Assembly (NCBI GenBank): GCA_947494305.1
Contig: CANLUL010000003.1
Coordinates: 1 to 64,000 of the forward strand
Direction: 5' to 3'
Length of the DNA stretch: 64,000 nucleotides
Source: an uncultured Sphingomonadaceae bacterium
Lineage (GTDB): Bacteria; Pseudomonadota; Alphaproteobacteria; Sphingomonadales; Sphingomonadaceae
Below the pieces are notes generated by a model. That model saw only the letters and a list, made by a program, of their open reading frames with translations, was not told the origin of the DNA and ran no database searches. Made by a program: the position numbers and the translations under genes. This document shows positions 9,064 to 17,633 of this stretch, piece after piece; position 1 is the first letter of the stretch; the number at the start of each line of letters is the position of its first letter.

Positions 9064-9091
9064 GTCAGAACCTTCAGTTTGACAGTGTCAG

Positions 9092-9820
9092 TTATAGTTT
9101 CAAAATATCCATCATGTCATATCGGCCAGGCCTTTGCTGGCTCAACCAACCAGCTGCTTTCACGGCACCTTTGGCAAAGATCATCCGGTTTTCTGCACGA
9201 TGTGTCAGCTCGATCCGTTCCTCGTCGCTAGCCAAGATAACAGTGTGATCGCCAGCGACCGATCCTCCGCGTAAAGCGGCGAAGCCTATCGCGCCGGTTT
9301 TACGAGCCCCGGTAATGCCGTCACGGCCACTTTCGCTATGGGCGGACAGATCGATATTGCGGCCCGATGCGGCCGCTTCCCCAAGCAGTTTGGCCGTCCC
9401 ACTTGGCGCATCGACTTTATGCCGATGGTGCATTTCGACAATCTCAATGTCCCAATCTTCTCCCAACTTACTGGCGGCCTGTTTCACCAGTGCGGCAAGC
9501 ATGTTTACGCCAAGCGATGTATTGCCAGTTTGCAGGATGGGAATCTTCTGTGACGCGGAGTCAATGGCTGTATGGTGCGCTTCTTCCAGGCCGGTGGTGC
9601 CGATAACGATGGGTTTGTCCGCTTCGATGCAAGCATCGAGCGTAGCCTGCAATGCTGCAGGTGAGGAAAAATCAACCAACACATCACTGGCCGCGATCAA
9701 AGGCTTGATATCGTCTCCCTGATCTACACCGCCAGCATGCTCATGCTGTGCCTGTGCAATGGCATTGACGAGTGCCTGACCCATCCGTCCTTTGCTGCCG
9801 ATTATTCCGATTGCTGTCAT
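9092..9820 (-). CDS. dapB: 4-hydroxy-tetrahydrodipicolinate reductase
   Basis: DapB reduces the dihydrodipicolinate precursor with NAD(P)H in lysine and diaminopimelate synthesis. The 242-residue protein begins MTAIGIIGSKGRMGQ (dinucleotide-binding Rossmann motif) and contains VDFSSPAA, GTTGL and the family signature HHRHKVDAPSGTA. The frame stays open further upstream, but ATG 9820 gives the family N-terminus. It is divergent from the sirtuin gene with a 52-base gap holding both promoters. lysA, the last step of the same pathway, is at 27251. Confidence 0.97.
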   Translation of the reverse strand: MTAIGIIGSKGRMGQALVNAIAQAQHEHAGGVDQGDDIKPLIAASDVLVDFSSPAALQATLDACIEADKPIVIGTTGLEEAHHTAIDSASQKIPILQTGNTSLGVNMLAALVKQAASKLGEDWDIEIVEMHHRHKVDAPSGTAKLLGEAAASGRNIDLSAHSESGRDGITGARKTGAIGFAALRGGSVAGDHTVILASDEERIELTHRAENRMIFAKGAVKAAGWLSQQRPGRYDMMDILKL

Positions 9821-9872
9821 GATTTGTCTTTCGTGCCTTGCAATATCGTCTGTGAAATTGTTGGATAGCGCA

Positions 9873-10580
9873 ATGAACGAAATAAACAACATCGTCATCC
9901 TGACCGGAGCCGGAATTAGTGCTGAAAGCGGGGTGGCGACCTTTCGCGGACCTGATGGTTTGTGGGAAGGGCATCGGGTGGAAGACGTTGCGACGCCAGA
10001 GGCCTTTGCTCGCAACTCGGATCTGGTGCAGAAATTTTATGACGAGCGGCGGGCTAAACTGCAGAGCGTGCATCCCAACGCGGCACATGCTGCACTGGCG
10101 AAGCTGGACGAGAAATGGCCTGGCGATTTGCTTCTGGTAACCCAGAATGTTGATGACCTACATGATCGGGCAGGGGCCACACGACTGTTGCATATGCATG
10201 GCGAATTGAACAGCGCATGGTGCCTAGCCTGTGATGGGCGATCCCATTTCGATGGAGAGATGGCCCTCGATCCGGCCTGCCCAAAATGCGACCAATTTGG
10301 ATATTTGCGACCGGACATCGTCTGGTTTGGAGAAATGCCTTATGAGATGGAGCGTATTGAACTGGCGTTGGCGCAATGCGACTTGTTTGTTTCGATCGGA
10401 ACCTCGGGTGCGGTCTATCCTGCCGCAGGATTTGTGCAAAGCGCCCGACACTATGGAGCACATACGCTGGAGATGAATTTGGATCCTTCAGAAGGCAGTC
10501 TGCATTTTCATGAAAACAGGATGGGTAAAGCGGGAGAACTTGTGCCAACGTGGGTTGAAGAAGTGTTGTCTCATGTCTGA
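9873..10580 (+). CDS. cobB: NAD-dependent protein deacylase, sirtuin (CobB type)
   Basis: Sirtuins remove acyl groups from protein lysines using NAD. This 235-residue protein has GAGISAESGVATFRG (NAD site), TQNVDDLHDRAG, the catalytic His in HMHGE, and a four-cysteine zinc module (CLAC...CPKC). The pair Tyr-x-x-Arg in KFYDERRAKL matches the Tyr/Arg that lets SIRT5 and E. coli CobB accept succinyl-lysine, so desuccinylase activity is plausible. ATG 9873 gives the family start MNEINNIVILTGAG. The last eight bases overlap the GFA gene, so the two are probably translationally coupled. Confidence 0.95.
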   Translation: MNEINNIVILTGAGISAESGVATFRGPDGLWEGHRVEDVATPEAFARNSDLVQKFYDERRAKLQSVHPNAAHAALAKLDEKWPGDLLLVTQNVDDLHDRAGATRLLHMHGELNSAWCLACDGRSHFDGEMALDPACPKCDQFGYLRPDIVWFGEMPYEMERIELALAQCDLFVSIGTSGAVYPAAGFVQSARHYGAHTLEMNLDPSEGSLHFHENRMGKAGELVPTWVEEVLSHV

Positions 10581-10920
10581 TATTACCGGGCAATGCCATT
10601 GCGGAGCCGTGCAGATAAGGGTTCCAAATCTTCCCAAAGAAGTGCTCCAATGCAATTGCTCGCTTTGTCAGAAAACCGGCTGGACCGGTGGTTACTGGCA
10701 TCCCGACCAGGTGACTGTCGATTCACAAGATGGTGTGTTGAACAGCTATGTCCAGGGTGACAGGACCATCAAGCTTTGGAATTGTTCACGGTGCGGTTCT
10801 CATACGCACTGGACGCCCTTATCGGCAGCGCCTGATCGGATGGGCATCAATATGCGGGTGTTTGAGTCTGCCTTATGGCAGGATCTACCGGTGCGCCCAG
10901 TGGATGGCGCAAGCTTTTAA
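10573..10920 (+). CDS. GFA-family (glutathione-dependent formaldehyde-activating-like) protein
   Basis: The small 115-residue protein carries the zinc-binding cysteine pattern of the GFA fold: CHCGAV, then CNCSLCQKTG (C-x-C-x2-C) and NCSRCGSHTHW. The fold is shared with the Mss4-like superfamily. Most members are uncharacterised, and the formaldehyde role is established for few. The start ATG lies inside the end of the sirtuin gene (8-base overlap), so the two genes form an operon. It converges on the MAPEG gene, whose stop lies 5 bases on. Confidence 0.9.
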   Translation: MSDITGQCHCGAVQIRVPNLPKEVLQCNCSLCQKTGWTGGYWHPDQVTVDSQDGVLNSYVQGDRTIKLWNCSRCGSHTHWTPLSAAPDRMGINMRVFESALWQDLPVRPVDGASF

Positions 10921-10925
10921 CCGGC

Positions 10926-11336
10926 TTATTGCAGCAGATTTCTGGTGGTCACCAAATAGAGAATCCACAATGCCATTGCGATGATCGAAAGGGTCGATCC
11001 CATCACACCGAACTGCCGGAATCGCAAATTGCCTGAGCCTTCATGCTGGTACATTCCATATATATGCAGCACCCGTGAAAACAGGAATAATGCCGCCAAA
11101 CCCGTCAGTGTCCAGTGATGCGCCTGTGACAATTCCAGCAACGCCATCAATATAAGTGCAATCGGTGCATTTTCGGCGAGATTGGCATGGGCTCCGCGCA
11201 CCATTTTCATTTTCTCGTCCTCACCGGCGCCGAACATGGTTTCGGTTCTGACTCGTTGGCCGATAACTTTAAACATCATGAAAATGAGCATGAGCCCGCA
11301 AATTGCTGCCGCCAGAGCAGTTACCGGTAGTGTCAT
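10926..11336 (-). CDS. MAPEG-family membrane protein
   Basis: This 136-residue integral membrane protein has four predicted helices. The region RGAHANLAENAPIALILMALLEL after helix 1 is the typical MAPEG (membrane-associated proteins in eicosanoid and glutathione metabolism) signature. FSRVLHIYGM is the conserved third-helix region. Bacterial members may be membrane glutathione transferases or peroxidases, but few are tested. Two further MAPEG genes lie in this window (43920 and 45436); this one is closer in pattern to 45436. It is followed on the other strand by the GFA gene in convergent orientation. Confidence 0.9.
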   Translation of the reverse strand: MTLPVTALAAAICGLMLIFMMFKVIGQRVRTETMFGAGEDEKMKMVRGAHANLAENAPIALILMALLELSQAHHWTLTGLAALFLFSRVLHIYGMYQHEGSGNLRFRQFGVMGSTLSIIAMALWILYLVTTRNLLQ

Positions 11337-11392
11337 AAATTCCTCCCATATTTGACGGGATTATCCGACAGTCGCCTATAAAAGGCAAGCTG

Positions 11393-12172
11393 TCAGTCGG
11401 CGGACCGACCGCAGGTAGAACAAGACGGATCCTTCGGAAGTTTCATCGTTCGCATAGAGGGCGTGAGTCCGTCGAACAATTGCAGCTTTCCGGCAGGATC
11501 TTCACCAAAGCCAGTGACAACGCGAATCGCTTCCATTGCCGCAAAACTGCCAATAAGGCCGACCATCGCACCCAATACACCGACTTCGCTGCAATTGTCG
11601 CAATCATTTGGATCATGCGCATCACCGACGAAGCAACGATAGCAGGGCTTATCTAGTTCCCAGCCACGAAATGTGCCGAGCTGTCCTTGAAACTGGCCTA
11701 TTGCTGCGGAGACCAAAGGGACTTTATGCCGAACCGACAGATCAGATACCAAAAGCCGCGTTTGGTAATTGTCGGAACCATCGATTATCGCGTCAAATGG
11801 CGCAAAAAATGCTGCAGCATCGTCAAAAAAATGCTGCGCGGTAAGTCTTTGATTAACCATATTTATTAAGATATCTGGATCGATTTCCAGGGCACGCTTT
11901 TTTGCGACTTCGACTTTGGGCTTTCCGACATCGTATTCGGTGAACAAAACTTGTCGTTGCAAATTGGAAACAGATACAACATCATCGTCAATAACGGTCA
12001 GAGCGCCAACGCCAGCAGCGGTCAAATATTGTATAGCTGGGCAACCAATACCTCCGGCACCAACGATAAGAATATGCGAAGCCAGCAGCTTTTTTTGCCC
12101 GGCTCCACCGATATCTTTTAGGACAATATGACGCGCGTAGCGGTCAAGCTGGGCGTCGGTAAGTTCTGTCAT
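11393..12172 (-). CDS. MoeB/ThiF-family adenylyltransferase
   Basis: This E1-like enzyme adenylates the C-terminus of a small sulfur-carrier protein (MoaD or ThiS type) in molybdopterin or thiamin synthesis. The 259-residue protein has the ATP-binding VGAGGIGCPAIQYL, the conserved NLQRQVLF and DGSDNYQTR, and a zinc site built from CYRC and CSTC. The segment DNCSEVGVLGAMVGLIGS aligns with MoeB/ThiF. It lacks a C-terminal rhodanese domain. Its ATG overlaps the stop of the upstream secreted-protein gene by four bases (ATGA), so the two are cotranscribed. I cannot tell MoeB from ThiF here. Confidence 0.93.
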   Translation of the reverse strand: MTELTDAQLDRYARHIVLKDIGGAGQKKLLASHILIVGAGGIGCPAIQYLTAAGVGALTVIDDDVVSVSNLQRQVLFTEYDVGKPKVEVAKKRALEIDPDILINMVNQRLTAQHFFDDAAAFFAPFDAIIDGSDNYQTRLLVSDLSVRHKVPLVSAAIGQFQGQLGTFRGWELDKPCYRCFVGDAHDPNDCDNCSEVGVLGAMVGLIGSFAAMEAIRVVTGFGEDPAGKLQLFDGLTPSMRTMKLPKDPSCSTCGRSAD

Positions 12173-12576
12173 TCAGGCCAGCGAAAATGTATAGCGGTTC
12201 GATACCATTTTGGTTTGCCACGAGGTGGAATTGGTGCAATATTTTTCGCGAACTTGATGAGATGCTGACCCATATATTCCTCCAGCGCCTTGCAACCGAC
12301 CGATACGGGAAGAACTCTCTCGATTTCTCCCTCAGCAGATACATAGATGGCCGCTTCAATTTTCGCGTGAACCCATTGATAATTATCAATGGGAAGGCTG
12401 CAATTGTCTTTTCGTGCGGCTTTTTCAGCCACAATATTATGACGGTCTGCAAATTTTACCGGTTTGCGGAATTTTGCCAAATCAAGAGATGCTATATCAG
12501 CAGGCGTTGAAACTTCTGTTTCATTTGTTGCAGCTGGCTGGACTGTGGCCAAAGTCAAAGCTAGTAGTTCAAGCAT
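12169..12576 (-). CDS. Small exported protein with TonB-C-terminus-like fold, unknown function
   Basis: This 135-residue protein has a short hydrophobic start (MLELLALTLATVQ) that may be a signal peptide. The C-terminal half has two conserved-looking cysteines and the stretch HAKIEAAIYVSAEGEIERVLPVSVGC, resembling the strand-helix-strand unit of the TonB energy-transducer C-terminal domain often seen in sphingomonad exported proteins. That resemblance is by eye. The gene is coupled to the MoeB/ThiF gene by an ATGA overlap, which links their expression but not clearly their function. Confidence 0.65.
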   Translation of the reverse strand: MLELLALTLATVQPAATNETEVSTPADIASLDLAKFRKPVKFADRHNIVAEKAARKDNCSLPIDNYQWVHAKIEAAIYVSAEGEIERVLPVSVGCKALEEYMGQHLIKFAKNIAPIPPRGKPKWYRTAIHFRWPE

Positions 12577-12609
12577 ATCAAATCTCCCAAACCTTTGTTA
12601 ACGCCTCTA

Positions 12610-13056
12610 TCATATACCGGTTGAGCCAAACCCGCCAGCCCCGCGGTCTGTTTCATCCAGATCGGCAACTTCAATCAAATTTCCTCGCTGAACCGGGGCC
12701 ACAACTATTTGTGCGATCCGGTCGCCGCGCTCAACAGCGAAATCCTCTTCTCCCAAATTCGCCAGGATAACCTTTATTTCTCCCCGGTAATCGCTGTCGA
12801 TCGTTCCTGGCGTGTTGAGAACTGATATACCCTTCTTGAGCGCTAACCCTGAACGAGGCCGCACCTGGACTTCATAACCTTCGGGAATTGCAAAAGCGAA
12901 ACCGGTGCCGACCAATCCACGTTTCCCCGGAGCTATGGTGGCCGCTTCCGCTGCCCGGATATCCATGCCTGCAGAACCAGTTGTCTCGTAACTTGGCATC
13001 GGTAAGTCGTCGGCGTTGTCCAACCGTTTGACCGGAATTTCGATAGGCTTGAACAT
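12610..13056 (-). CDS. dut: dUTP diphosphatase
   Basis: Dut hydrolyses dUTP to dUMP and pyrophosphate, keeping uracil out of DNA and supplying thymidylate synthesis. All five trimeric dUTPase motifs are visible in 148 residues: [46 protein letters not shown] and the C-terminal [10 protein letters not shown] arm. ATG 13056 gives the family start [12 protein letters not shown]; the frame remains open upstream into coaBC. It begins 5 bases after the coaBC stop, so the two are one operon. The dut-coaBC pairing is common in Alphaproteobacteria. Confidence 0.97.
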   Translation of the reverse strand: MFKPIEIPVKRLDNADDLPMPSYETTGSAGMDIRAAEAATIAPGKRGLVGTGFAFAIPEGYEVQVRPRSGLALKKGISVLNTPGTIDSDYRGEIKVILANLGEEDFAVERGDRIAQIVVAPVQRGNLIEVADLDETDRGAGGFGSTGI

Positions 13057-13061
13057 AAATA

Positions 13062-14336
13062 CTATATCTCTTCGCTGATTTTTTGGACCAATTTTTGCGC
13101 TACATCGGATTTTGGCATGCGCTCCCAAATTTCACTGCCGGTATCAGTAACGATATGGACGCTGTTATCGGTGCCGCCCATTACATCGCCGGAGACATCA
13201 TTGGCGACGATCCAGTCGCACCTCTTTTTGGCGAGTTTTGCCCGTGCATGTTCGGCAATCTTTTCGGTTTCCGCAGCAAATCCAATCAGCAGGCCCGGAC
13301 GTTTGTCGTGCGTTGCCAATCCAGCAAGAATATCTGGGTTCTCGATCAGTTCTAGCGGAGCAGGCGCATCGCCCTTTTTCTTGATCTTCTGTTCAGCTTT
13401 TGTATTGGCGCGCCAATCGGCCACCGCTGCCACCATGATGGCTACATCAGCCGGAAGGGCATCATGAACTGCGCTTTCCATTTCTAAAGCGGTTTCTACA
13501 TCCACGCGCATAACACCAGCGGGGGTGGGAAGATGGACCGGTCCAGCGACCAAAGTCACTTGAGCGCCAGCCTCAGCGGCGGCCTGTGCAATAGCGAAGC
13601 CCTGAAGCCCGGATGAGCGATTGGCGATATAGCGAACAGGGTCAATCGGCTCACGGGTCGGTCCTGCGGTGACCAAAACATGCTTGCCATGCAAGGGACG
13701 GTGTTGATCTGGCGCAAAAGCCGGTTGGCCTGCAAGCGGATTGGCACCCAATTCAGTCTCGTCTGTATCGGCTCCGGGAACGGTCAAAAATGGTGATCCC
13801 ATCAGTGACGCAATCTCCGCCATCAGGGCTTCTGGTTCGGGCATCCGGCCAGGGCCATATTCGCCGCAAGCCATGTCACCTTCATCGGGCGGCATGACAT
13901 TGATGCCATCCTTTTGCAGTTGCTCGATATTGCGCTGGGTCGCGGCATGTTGCCACATGCGAACATTCATTGCTGGCACAGCCAGCACAGAGGTATCGGT
14001 GGCCAACAGCAAGGTTGTCGCCAAATCATCGGCAATCCCGCCCGCCATCTTGGCGAGCAGATTGGCGGTGGCTGGACAGATCACAATCAAATCTGCCTCG
14101 CGCGACAATTGAATATGGCCCATCTCGGTCTCATCTTTTAGCGACCAGAGTGTTGTATGCACTTCATTTTCCGAAAGTGCCGCCAGTGTCATAGGTGTGA
14201 CAAATTGCGCGCCCGATTCGGTTAACACACAGCGTACCGTCATGCCCGATTTCTTAATGAGCCGGATAAGTTCGCTAGCCTTATAGGCCGCAATCCCGCC
14301 ACCGATGATCAGGAGTATATGTTTTGGTTTGTCCAT
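13062..14336 (-). CDS. coaBC: Bifunctional phosphopantothenoylcysteine decarboxylase/synthetase
   Basis: This enzyme makes 4'-phosphopantetheine for coenzyme A: it joins cysteine to 4'-phosphopantothenate and then decarboxylates the product. The N-terminal CoaC flavoprotein domain (about 1-190) shows [14 protein letters not shown], the PAMNVRMW motif (PxMNxxMW) and the FMN region. The C-terminal CoaB domain (about 200-424) shows [20 protein letters not shown] and GFAAETE. At 424 residues it is of normal length. It sits between dut and a small membrane-protein gene, inside the block that leads to rpsT and dnaA. Confidence 0.96.
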   Translation of the reverse strand: MDKPKHILLIIGGGIAAYKASELIRLIKKSGMTVRCVLTESGAQFVTPMTLAALSENEVHTTLWSLKDETEMGHIQLSREADLIVICPATANLLAKMAGGIADDLATTLLLATDTSVLAVPAMNVRMWQHAATQRNIEQLQKDGINVMPPDEGDMACGEYGPGRMPEPEALMAEIASLMGSPFLTVPGADTDETELGANPLAGQPAFAPDQHRPLHGKHVLVTAGPTREPIDPVRYIANRSSGLQGFAIAQAAAEAGAQVTLVAGPVHLPTPAGVMRVDVETALEMESAVHDALPADVAIMVAAVADWRANTKAEQKIKKKGDAPAPLELIENPDILAGLATHDKRPGLLIGFAAETEKIAEHARAKLAKKRCDWIVANDVSGDVMGGTDNSVHIVTDTGSEIWERMPKSDVAQKLVQKISEEI

Positions 14337-14369
14337 TGCCTTGCTTGGTAGGGCGGAAATGGCTTTGGC

Positions 14370-14633
14370 TCAAGTATGTCGCATCTGACCAATCGTATAG
14401 GCTTGCAACCCTTGCCGATATAACGAGCCTGGAACCACCCGGCGCGTTTGCCGTCTTACCCAGAAAAGCAGTAATAATGAAAAGAAAGGAGCCGCTATGT
14501 CTACAACTAAGCGAGGGCTTGTTAGTGATGCCGACCAGAGTTCCCAGACGAACCATCCCATGCTTAGATAGAGGGCGATCGTCGCGGTCATCCAGCAAAT
14601 CTCGCGAATCAGTAAGGGCATTTTTTTGAACAT
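14370..14633 (-). CDS. Small two-helix membrane protein, unknown function
   Basis: The 87-residue frame encodes two clear hydrophobic helices (ICWMTATIALYLSMGWFVWELW and LVVDIAAPFFSLLLLFWV) followed by a basic tail (RRQTRRVVPGSLYRQG). This positive-inside pattern is what a real small inner-membrane protein would show. It lies between coaBC and the exported-protein gene at 14700, in the same direction as both. No strong ribosome-binding site was seen, and an overlapping frame is also open, so it is only moderately supported. Confidence 0.5.
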   Translation of the reverse strand: MFKKMPLLIREICWMTATIALYLSMGWFVWELWSASLTSPRLVVDIAAPFFSLLLLFWVRRQTRRVVPGSLYRQGLQAYTIGQMRHT

Positions 14634-14699
14634 GACCGAAGGATTAGCTGGCGATTTTCAATCCCGCTGTGATCTATGTCTCAAATTTGGTCTTTTAAA

Positions 14700-15212
14700 C
14701 TACTCAGCCCGTTGGAACTGTGTTCTGTTAAATTCGCGCCAGCCATTCTCCTGCAAGATCCAGTCAACCACCTCAATGCTGCCATCGGACTTGAGAGTGT
14801 AATTGGACCGGCCCTGCTTGCCGCCTGCTTTGCCCCAGATTGTGCTGAGCATATTGTCGGAATAACTTGTAACCATGGGATGTAAGTCTCCGCTGGTATC
14901 GGCCCAGAATCCATCCTTGCTGCCGTGGGTATAATAACCATGACCTCGAAAAGTGACCGTCTTGCTTTCACGATCCATGTCGATCTGATATTTCACTCGG
15001 TAGAATTTGTCGGCCAGATCTTTGAACCAGATCATTGTAGATTTGGAAGGGAGTCCAAATGAGGTTCCTTCTGCTTTCCAGGTGCCAGCGAATTTTTCCA
15101 TTATGGCCGATTGCGTTGCAGGAGTTGAAATGGCTTCTTCTGCAGCAGCAGGTAGTGTGATGAACGACGAGGTAGTTATCAGAAATCCGGCTAAAAGGAG
15201 TCTCATTCGCAT
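14700..15212 (-). CDS. Exported protein of unknown function, lipocalin-like/DUF1579-like
   Basis: The 170-residue protein has a cleavable signal peptide (MRLLLAGFLITTSSFITLPAAAEE). The mature part is rich in alternating beta strands and aromatic residues (FAGTWKAEGTSFG, MIWFKDLADKFYRVKYQIDM, TVTFRGHGYY), suggesting a small beta-barrel such as the lipocalin or DUF1579 type. There is no catalytic motif. TAGGAATATACC lies before the ATG. It is 9 bases downstream of ubiB and in the same direction, so it is probably cotranscribed with the ubiquinone genes, though no role in that pathway is evident. Confidence 0.75.
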   Translation of the reverse strand: MRMRLLLAGFLITTSSFITLPAAAEEAISTPATQSAIMEKFAGTWKAEGTSFGLPSKSTMIWFKDLADKFYRVKYQIDMDRESKTVTFRGHGYYTHGSKDGFWADTSGDLHPMVTSYSDNMLSTIWGKAGGKQGRSNYTLKSDGSIEVVDWILQENGWREFNRTQFQRAE

Positions 15213-15221
15213 GGTATATTC

Positions 15222-16775
15222 CTATCCCCAGTAAAACATAGCTCCAGCGCCAATAGCAGCTGCTAGCAACGCTGTCAGCGTATAGCGCCAGACACCGCCA
15301 CCCGTTTTCTCCTTCTTCCGATCCCAAATCAACTCGACATCAGCCACTGGCGGCGGGGGGGGAGCCCCTCCTTTGCGAGGAAGCTGTGCGTCAAGACGGC
15401 GGACGATATCCGGCAGCAACATTAGTGTCTTGACATCATCGTTGATCCGGTCGGCAATAGCCGCTTCGGGGCCAAGCTCGCCGCGGATCCATTCTTTGAC
15501 ATAAGGACCGCTGGTATCCCACATATTAATCTGGGGATTGAGGTCGGTAGCAATGCCTTCGACCATGACCATCGTTTTTTGCAACAACAGCAGATGGGGC
15601 TGTGTTTCCATGTCGAAATCACGGGTGATTGCGAACAGCCCATCAAGCATGTCACCGACAGAAAGCTCGTGCACCGGCTTGCCGCGCATGGGTTCGCCGA
15701 CCGCCCGCAACGCGGTCGCGAAATCTTCCATATTGTGATGGTCGGGCACATATTGTGCCTCGAAATGGATTTCGGCGACGCGCTTATAGTTACCGGTGGT
15801 CAAGCCATAGAGAATTTCCGCCAGCCAGAAACGGGCCTTCTTGTTGATCCGTCCCATGATGCCAAAATCAATCGCGACAATTGTGCCGTCGGCTTTGATG
15901 AAGATATTACCCTGATGCATGTCAGCGTGAAAATAACCAGCCTCAATGGCTTGTTTTAGGAAAGTTCTTACCAGACGGATGGCAACGTCATTAAGATCAT
16001 GGCCGGCCGCTTTCAGTTCATCGAGCTTGGATATTTTGATGCCATCGACCCAGTCGAGCGTCAATACACGGCCGGATGTGCGATCCCAGTCAATTGCAGG
16101 AATCTCAAACTGATCGACATTGGCCATATGTTCGGCCAGTTCGGAAGCCGAAGCCGCTTCGCGGCGCAAATCAAGCTCACGCATGGTCCAGCGCCGAAAA
16201 TTGGCGATGACCAATTCAGGGCGCAGACGTTTTGCTTCACCGCCCAAAGCTTCCAAATGCGCTGCCGCCCACTCATAGGTTTCAATATCTTGATTGAATT
16301 TTTTCACAATGCCGGGACGCAGAACCTTAACTGCAACATCCTTGCCATCTATCGCGGTAGCGCGATGGACTTGCGCAATTGAGGCTGCGCCGACTGGGTC
16401 TGGATCAATTGCGCTATAGAGATCTTCAACGGGGCGCCCCAGACTGGCTTCAATCTCATCTTTGATTTTGGCAAAGGGAACCGGCGGCAGATTGTCTTGC
16501 AATTCCAGTAAGTCTTTTGCCGCCTCCGCTCCGATGATATCAGGCCGGGTGGCTAGCGTTTGACCAAGCTTGATGGCTGCCGGGCCAATAGCCTGCAAAG
16601 CGGCGGAATAATTCGGCGTTCTGGGTTGAATCGTTCCCAGCCGCGCGATTCGAAACAGACGACGCACTTGTGGCGGGGTCGCTTTGTGCCTTTCGAGATC
16701 ACGCAGGGCACCATGTTTGGCAAGCGTACGACCCCATTTGAGCAAGCGAAAAATATGGGTGCGAGCAGAGGTCAT
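15222..16775 (-). CDS. ubiB: UbiB, ABC1/ADCK-type atypical kinase of ubiquinone synthesis
   Basis: UbiB is needed for ubiquinone synthesis in aerobes, probably as an ATPase that helps extract hydrophobic intermediates. The 517-residue protein carries the ABC1 signature AAIKLGQTLATRPD (KxGQ), VAVKVLRPG, the catalytic loop YFHADMHQGNIFI and VAIDFGIMGRI. A proline-rich linker and a hydrophobic C-terminal helix (LTALLAAAIGAGAMFYWG) anchor it to the membrane. It starts 11 bases after the ubiE stop, so ubiE and ubiB form an operon. Confidence 0.96.
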   Translation of the reverse strand: MTSARTHIFRLLKWGRTLAKHGALRDLERHKATPPQVRRLFRIARLGTIQPRTPNYSAALQAIGPAAIKLGQTLATRPDIIGAEAAKDLLELQDNLPPVPFAKIKDEIEASLGRPVEDLYSAIDPDPVGAASIAQVHRATAIDGKDVAVKVLRPGIVKKFNQDIETYEWAAAHLEALGGEAKRLRPELVIANFRRWTMRELDLRREAASASELAEHMANVDQFEIPAIDWDRTSGRVLTLDWVDGIKISKLDELKAAGHDLNDVAIRLVRTFLKQAIEAGYFHADMHQGNIFIKADGTIVAIDFGIMGRINKKARFWLAEILYGLTTGNYKRVAEIHFEAQYVPDHHNMEDFATALRAVGEPMRGKPVHELSVGDMLDGLFAITRDFDMETQPHLLLLQKTMVMVEGIATDLNPQINMWDTSGPYVKEWIRGELGPEAAIADRINDDVKTLMLLPDIVRRLDAQLPRKGGAPPPPPVADVELIWDRKKEKTGGGVWRYTLTALLAAAIGAGAMFYWG

Positions 16776-16786
16776 AGTTTGAAGTT

Positions 16787-17527
16787 TCAGACCTTCCAGC
16801 CGCTATGGATACAGACCAGCCCGCCCATCATCGGCTCGATTCTGGTTTGTTCAAATCCGGCGTCCCGAATCATCACTTCAAATTTTTCCATCGGTGGGAA
16901 TTTATCAATCGATTCGGCGAGATAGCGATAGCTGTCTTCATCATCAGCAATTGCCTTGCCCACCTTCGGCAGGATTTTGTGGGAATAAGCATTATAGACC
17001 TTGTCAAAGCCGGGCCACTTGGTTTGTGAAAATTCCATACAGAAGAACCTTCCCCCATAACGCAATACGCGATGTGCTTCTTCTAATACGCGGTCGATAT
17101 GGGTAACATTTCTGATCCCGAAAACCATCGTGAAGGCATCAAAGCTTGCATCGGGAAACTTTAGTTCCTCGGCATCCTGTTCGCTCCAGACTAACCGGTC
17201 TTCGCCATTATCCAATGCCCGTTCGACACCAGCGGCAAGCATCGCGGCATTGATATCAGCGACCGTAATATTGGCACCGCTGTCGACCATGCGAAAAGCG
17301 ATGTCTCCCGTTCCACCGGCCATATCGAGAATATCTTCGCCAGCTTGCGGTTTTACACGGCGCACAAAGCGATCTTTCCAAAGCCGGTGTGTGCCGCCAC
17401 TCATGGCATCATTCATCACATCATATTTTGATGCGACATTGGAGAAGACCTGTCCCACCAGGGAGACCTTCTCTTTCTCGGGAACATCTTCATATCCAAA
17501 GGATACGGTTTTGCTTTCGATTGCCAT
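16787..17527 (-). CDS. ubiE: Ubiquinone/menaquinone C-methyltransferase
   Basis: UbiE transfers a methyl group from S-adenosylmethionine to the benzoquinone (or demethylmenaquinone) ring. The 246-residue protein shows the family pattern FSNVASKYDVMNDAMS, motif I LDMAGGTGDIAFRM, VADINAAMLAAG, and the UbiE signature VFGIRNVTHIDRVLEEAHRVL. It is the first gene of the ubiE-ubiB unit and is divergent from mutM with a 106-base gap. This order matches many alphaproteobacterial genomes. Confidence 0.97.
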   Translation of the reverse strand: MAIESKTVSFGYEDVPEKEKVSLVGQVFSNVASKYDVMNDAMSGGTHRLWKDRFVRRVKPQAGEDILDMAGGTGDIAFRMVDSGANITVADINAAMLAAGVERALDNGEDRLVWSEQDAEELKFPDASFDAFTMVFGIRNVTHIDRVLEEAHRVLRYGGRFFCMEFSQTKWPGFDKVYNAYSHKILPKVGKAIADDEDSYRYLAESIDKFPPMEKFEVMIRDAGFEQTRIEPMMGGLVCIHSGWKV

Positions 17528-17633
17528 GATACGCTCTTGCTATTGATTTCTTGGTTCTCCAGTTAGACGAGGCTAGGCGGCACTGCAATCACTCTATCGC
17601 TGCCCTTTTGACCGTAACTGATTGAGGATTTCT

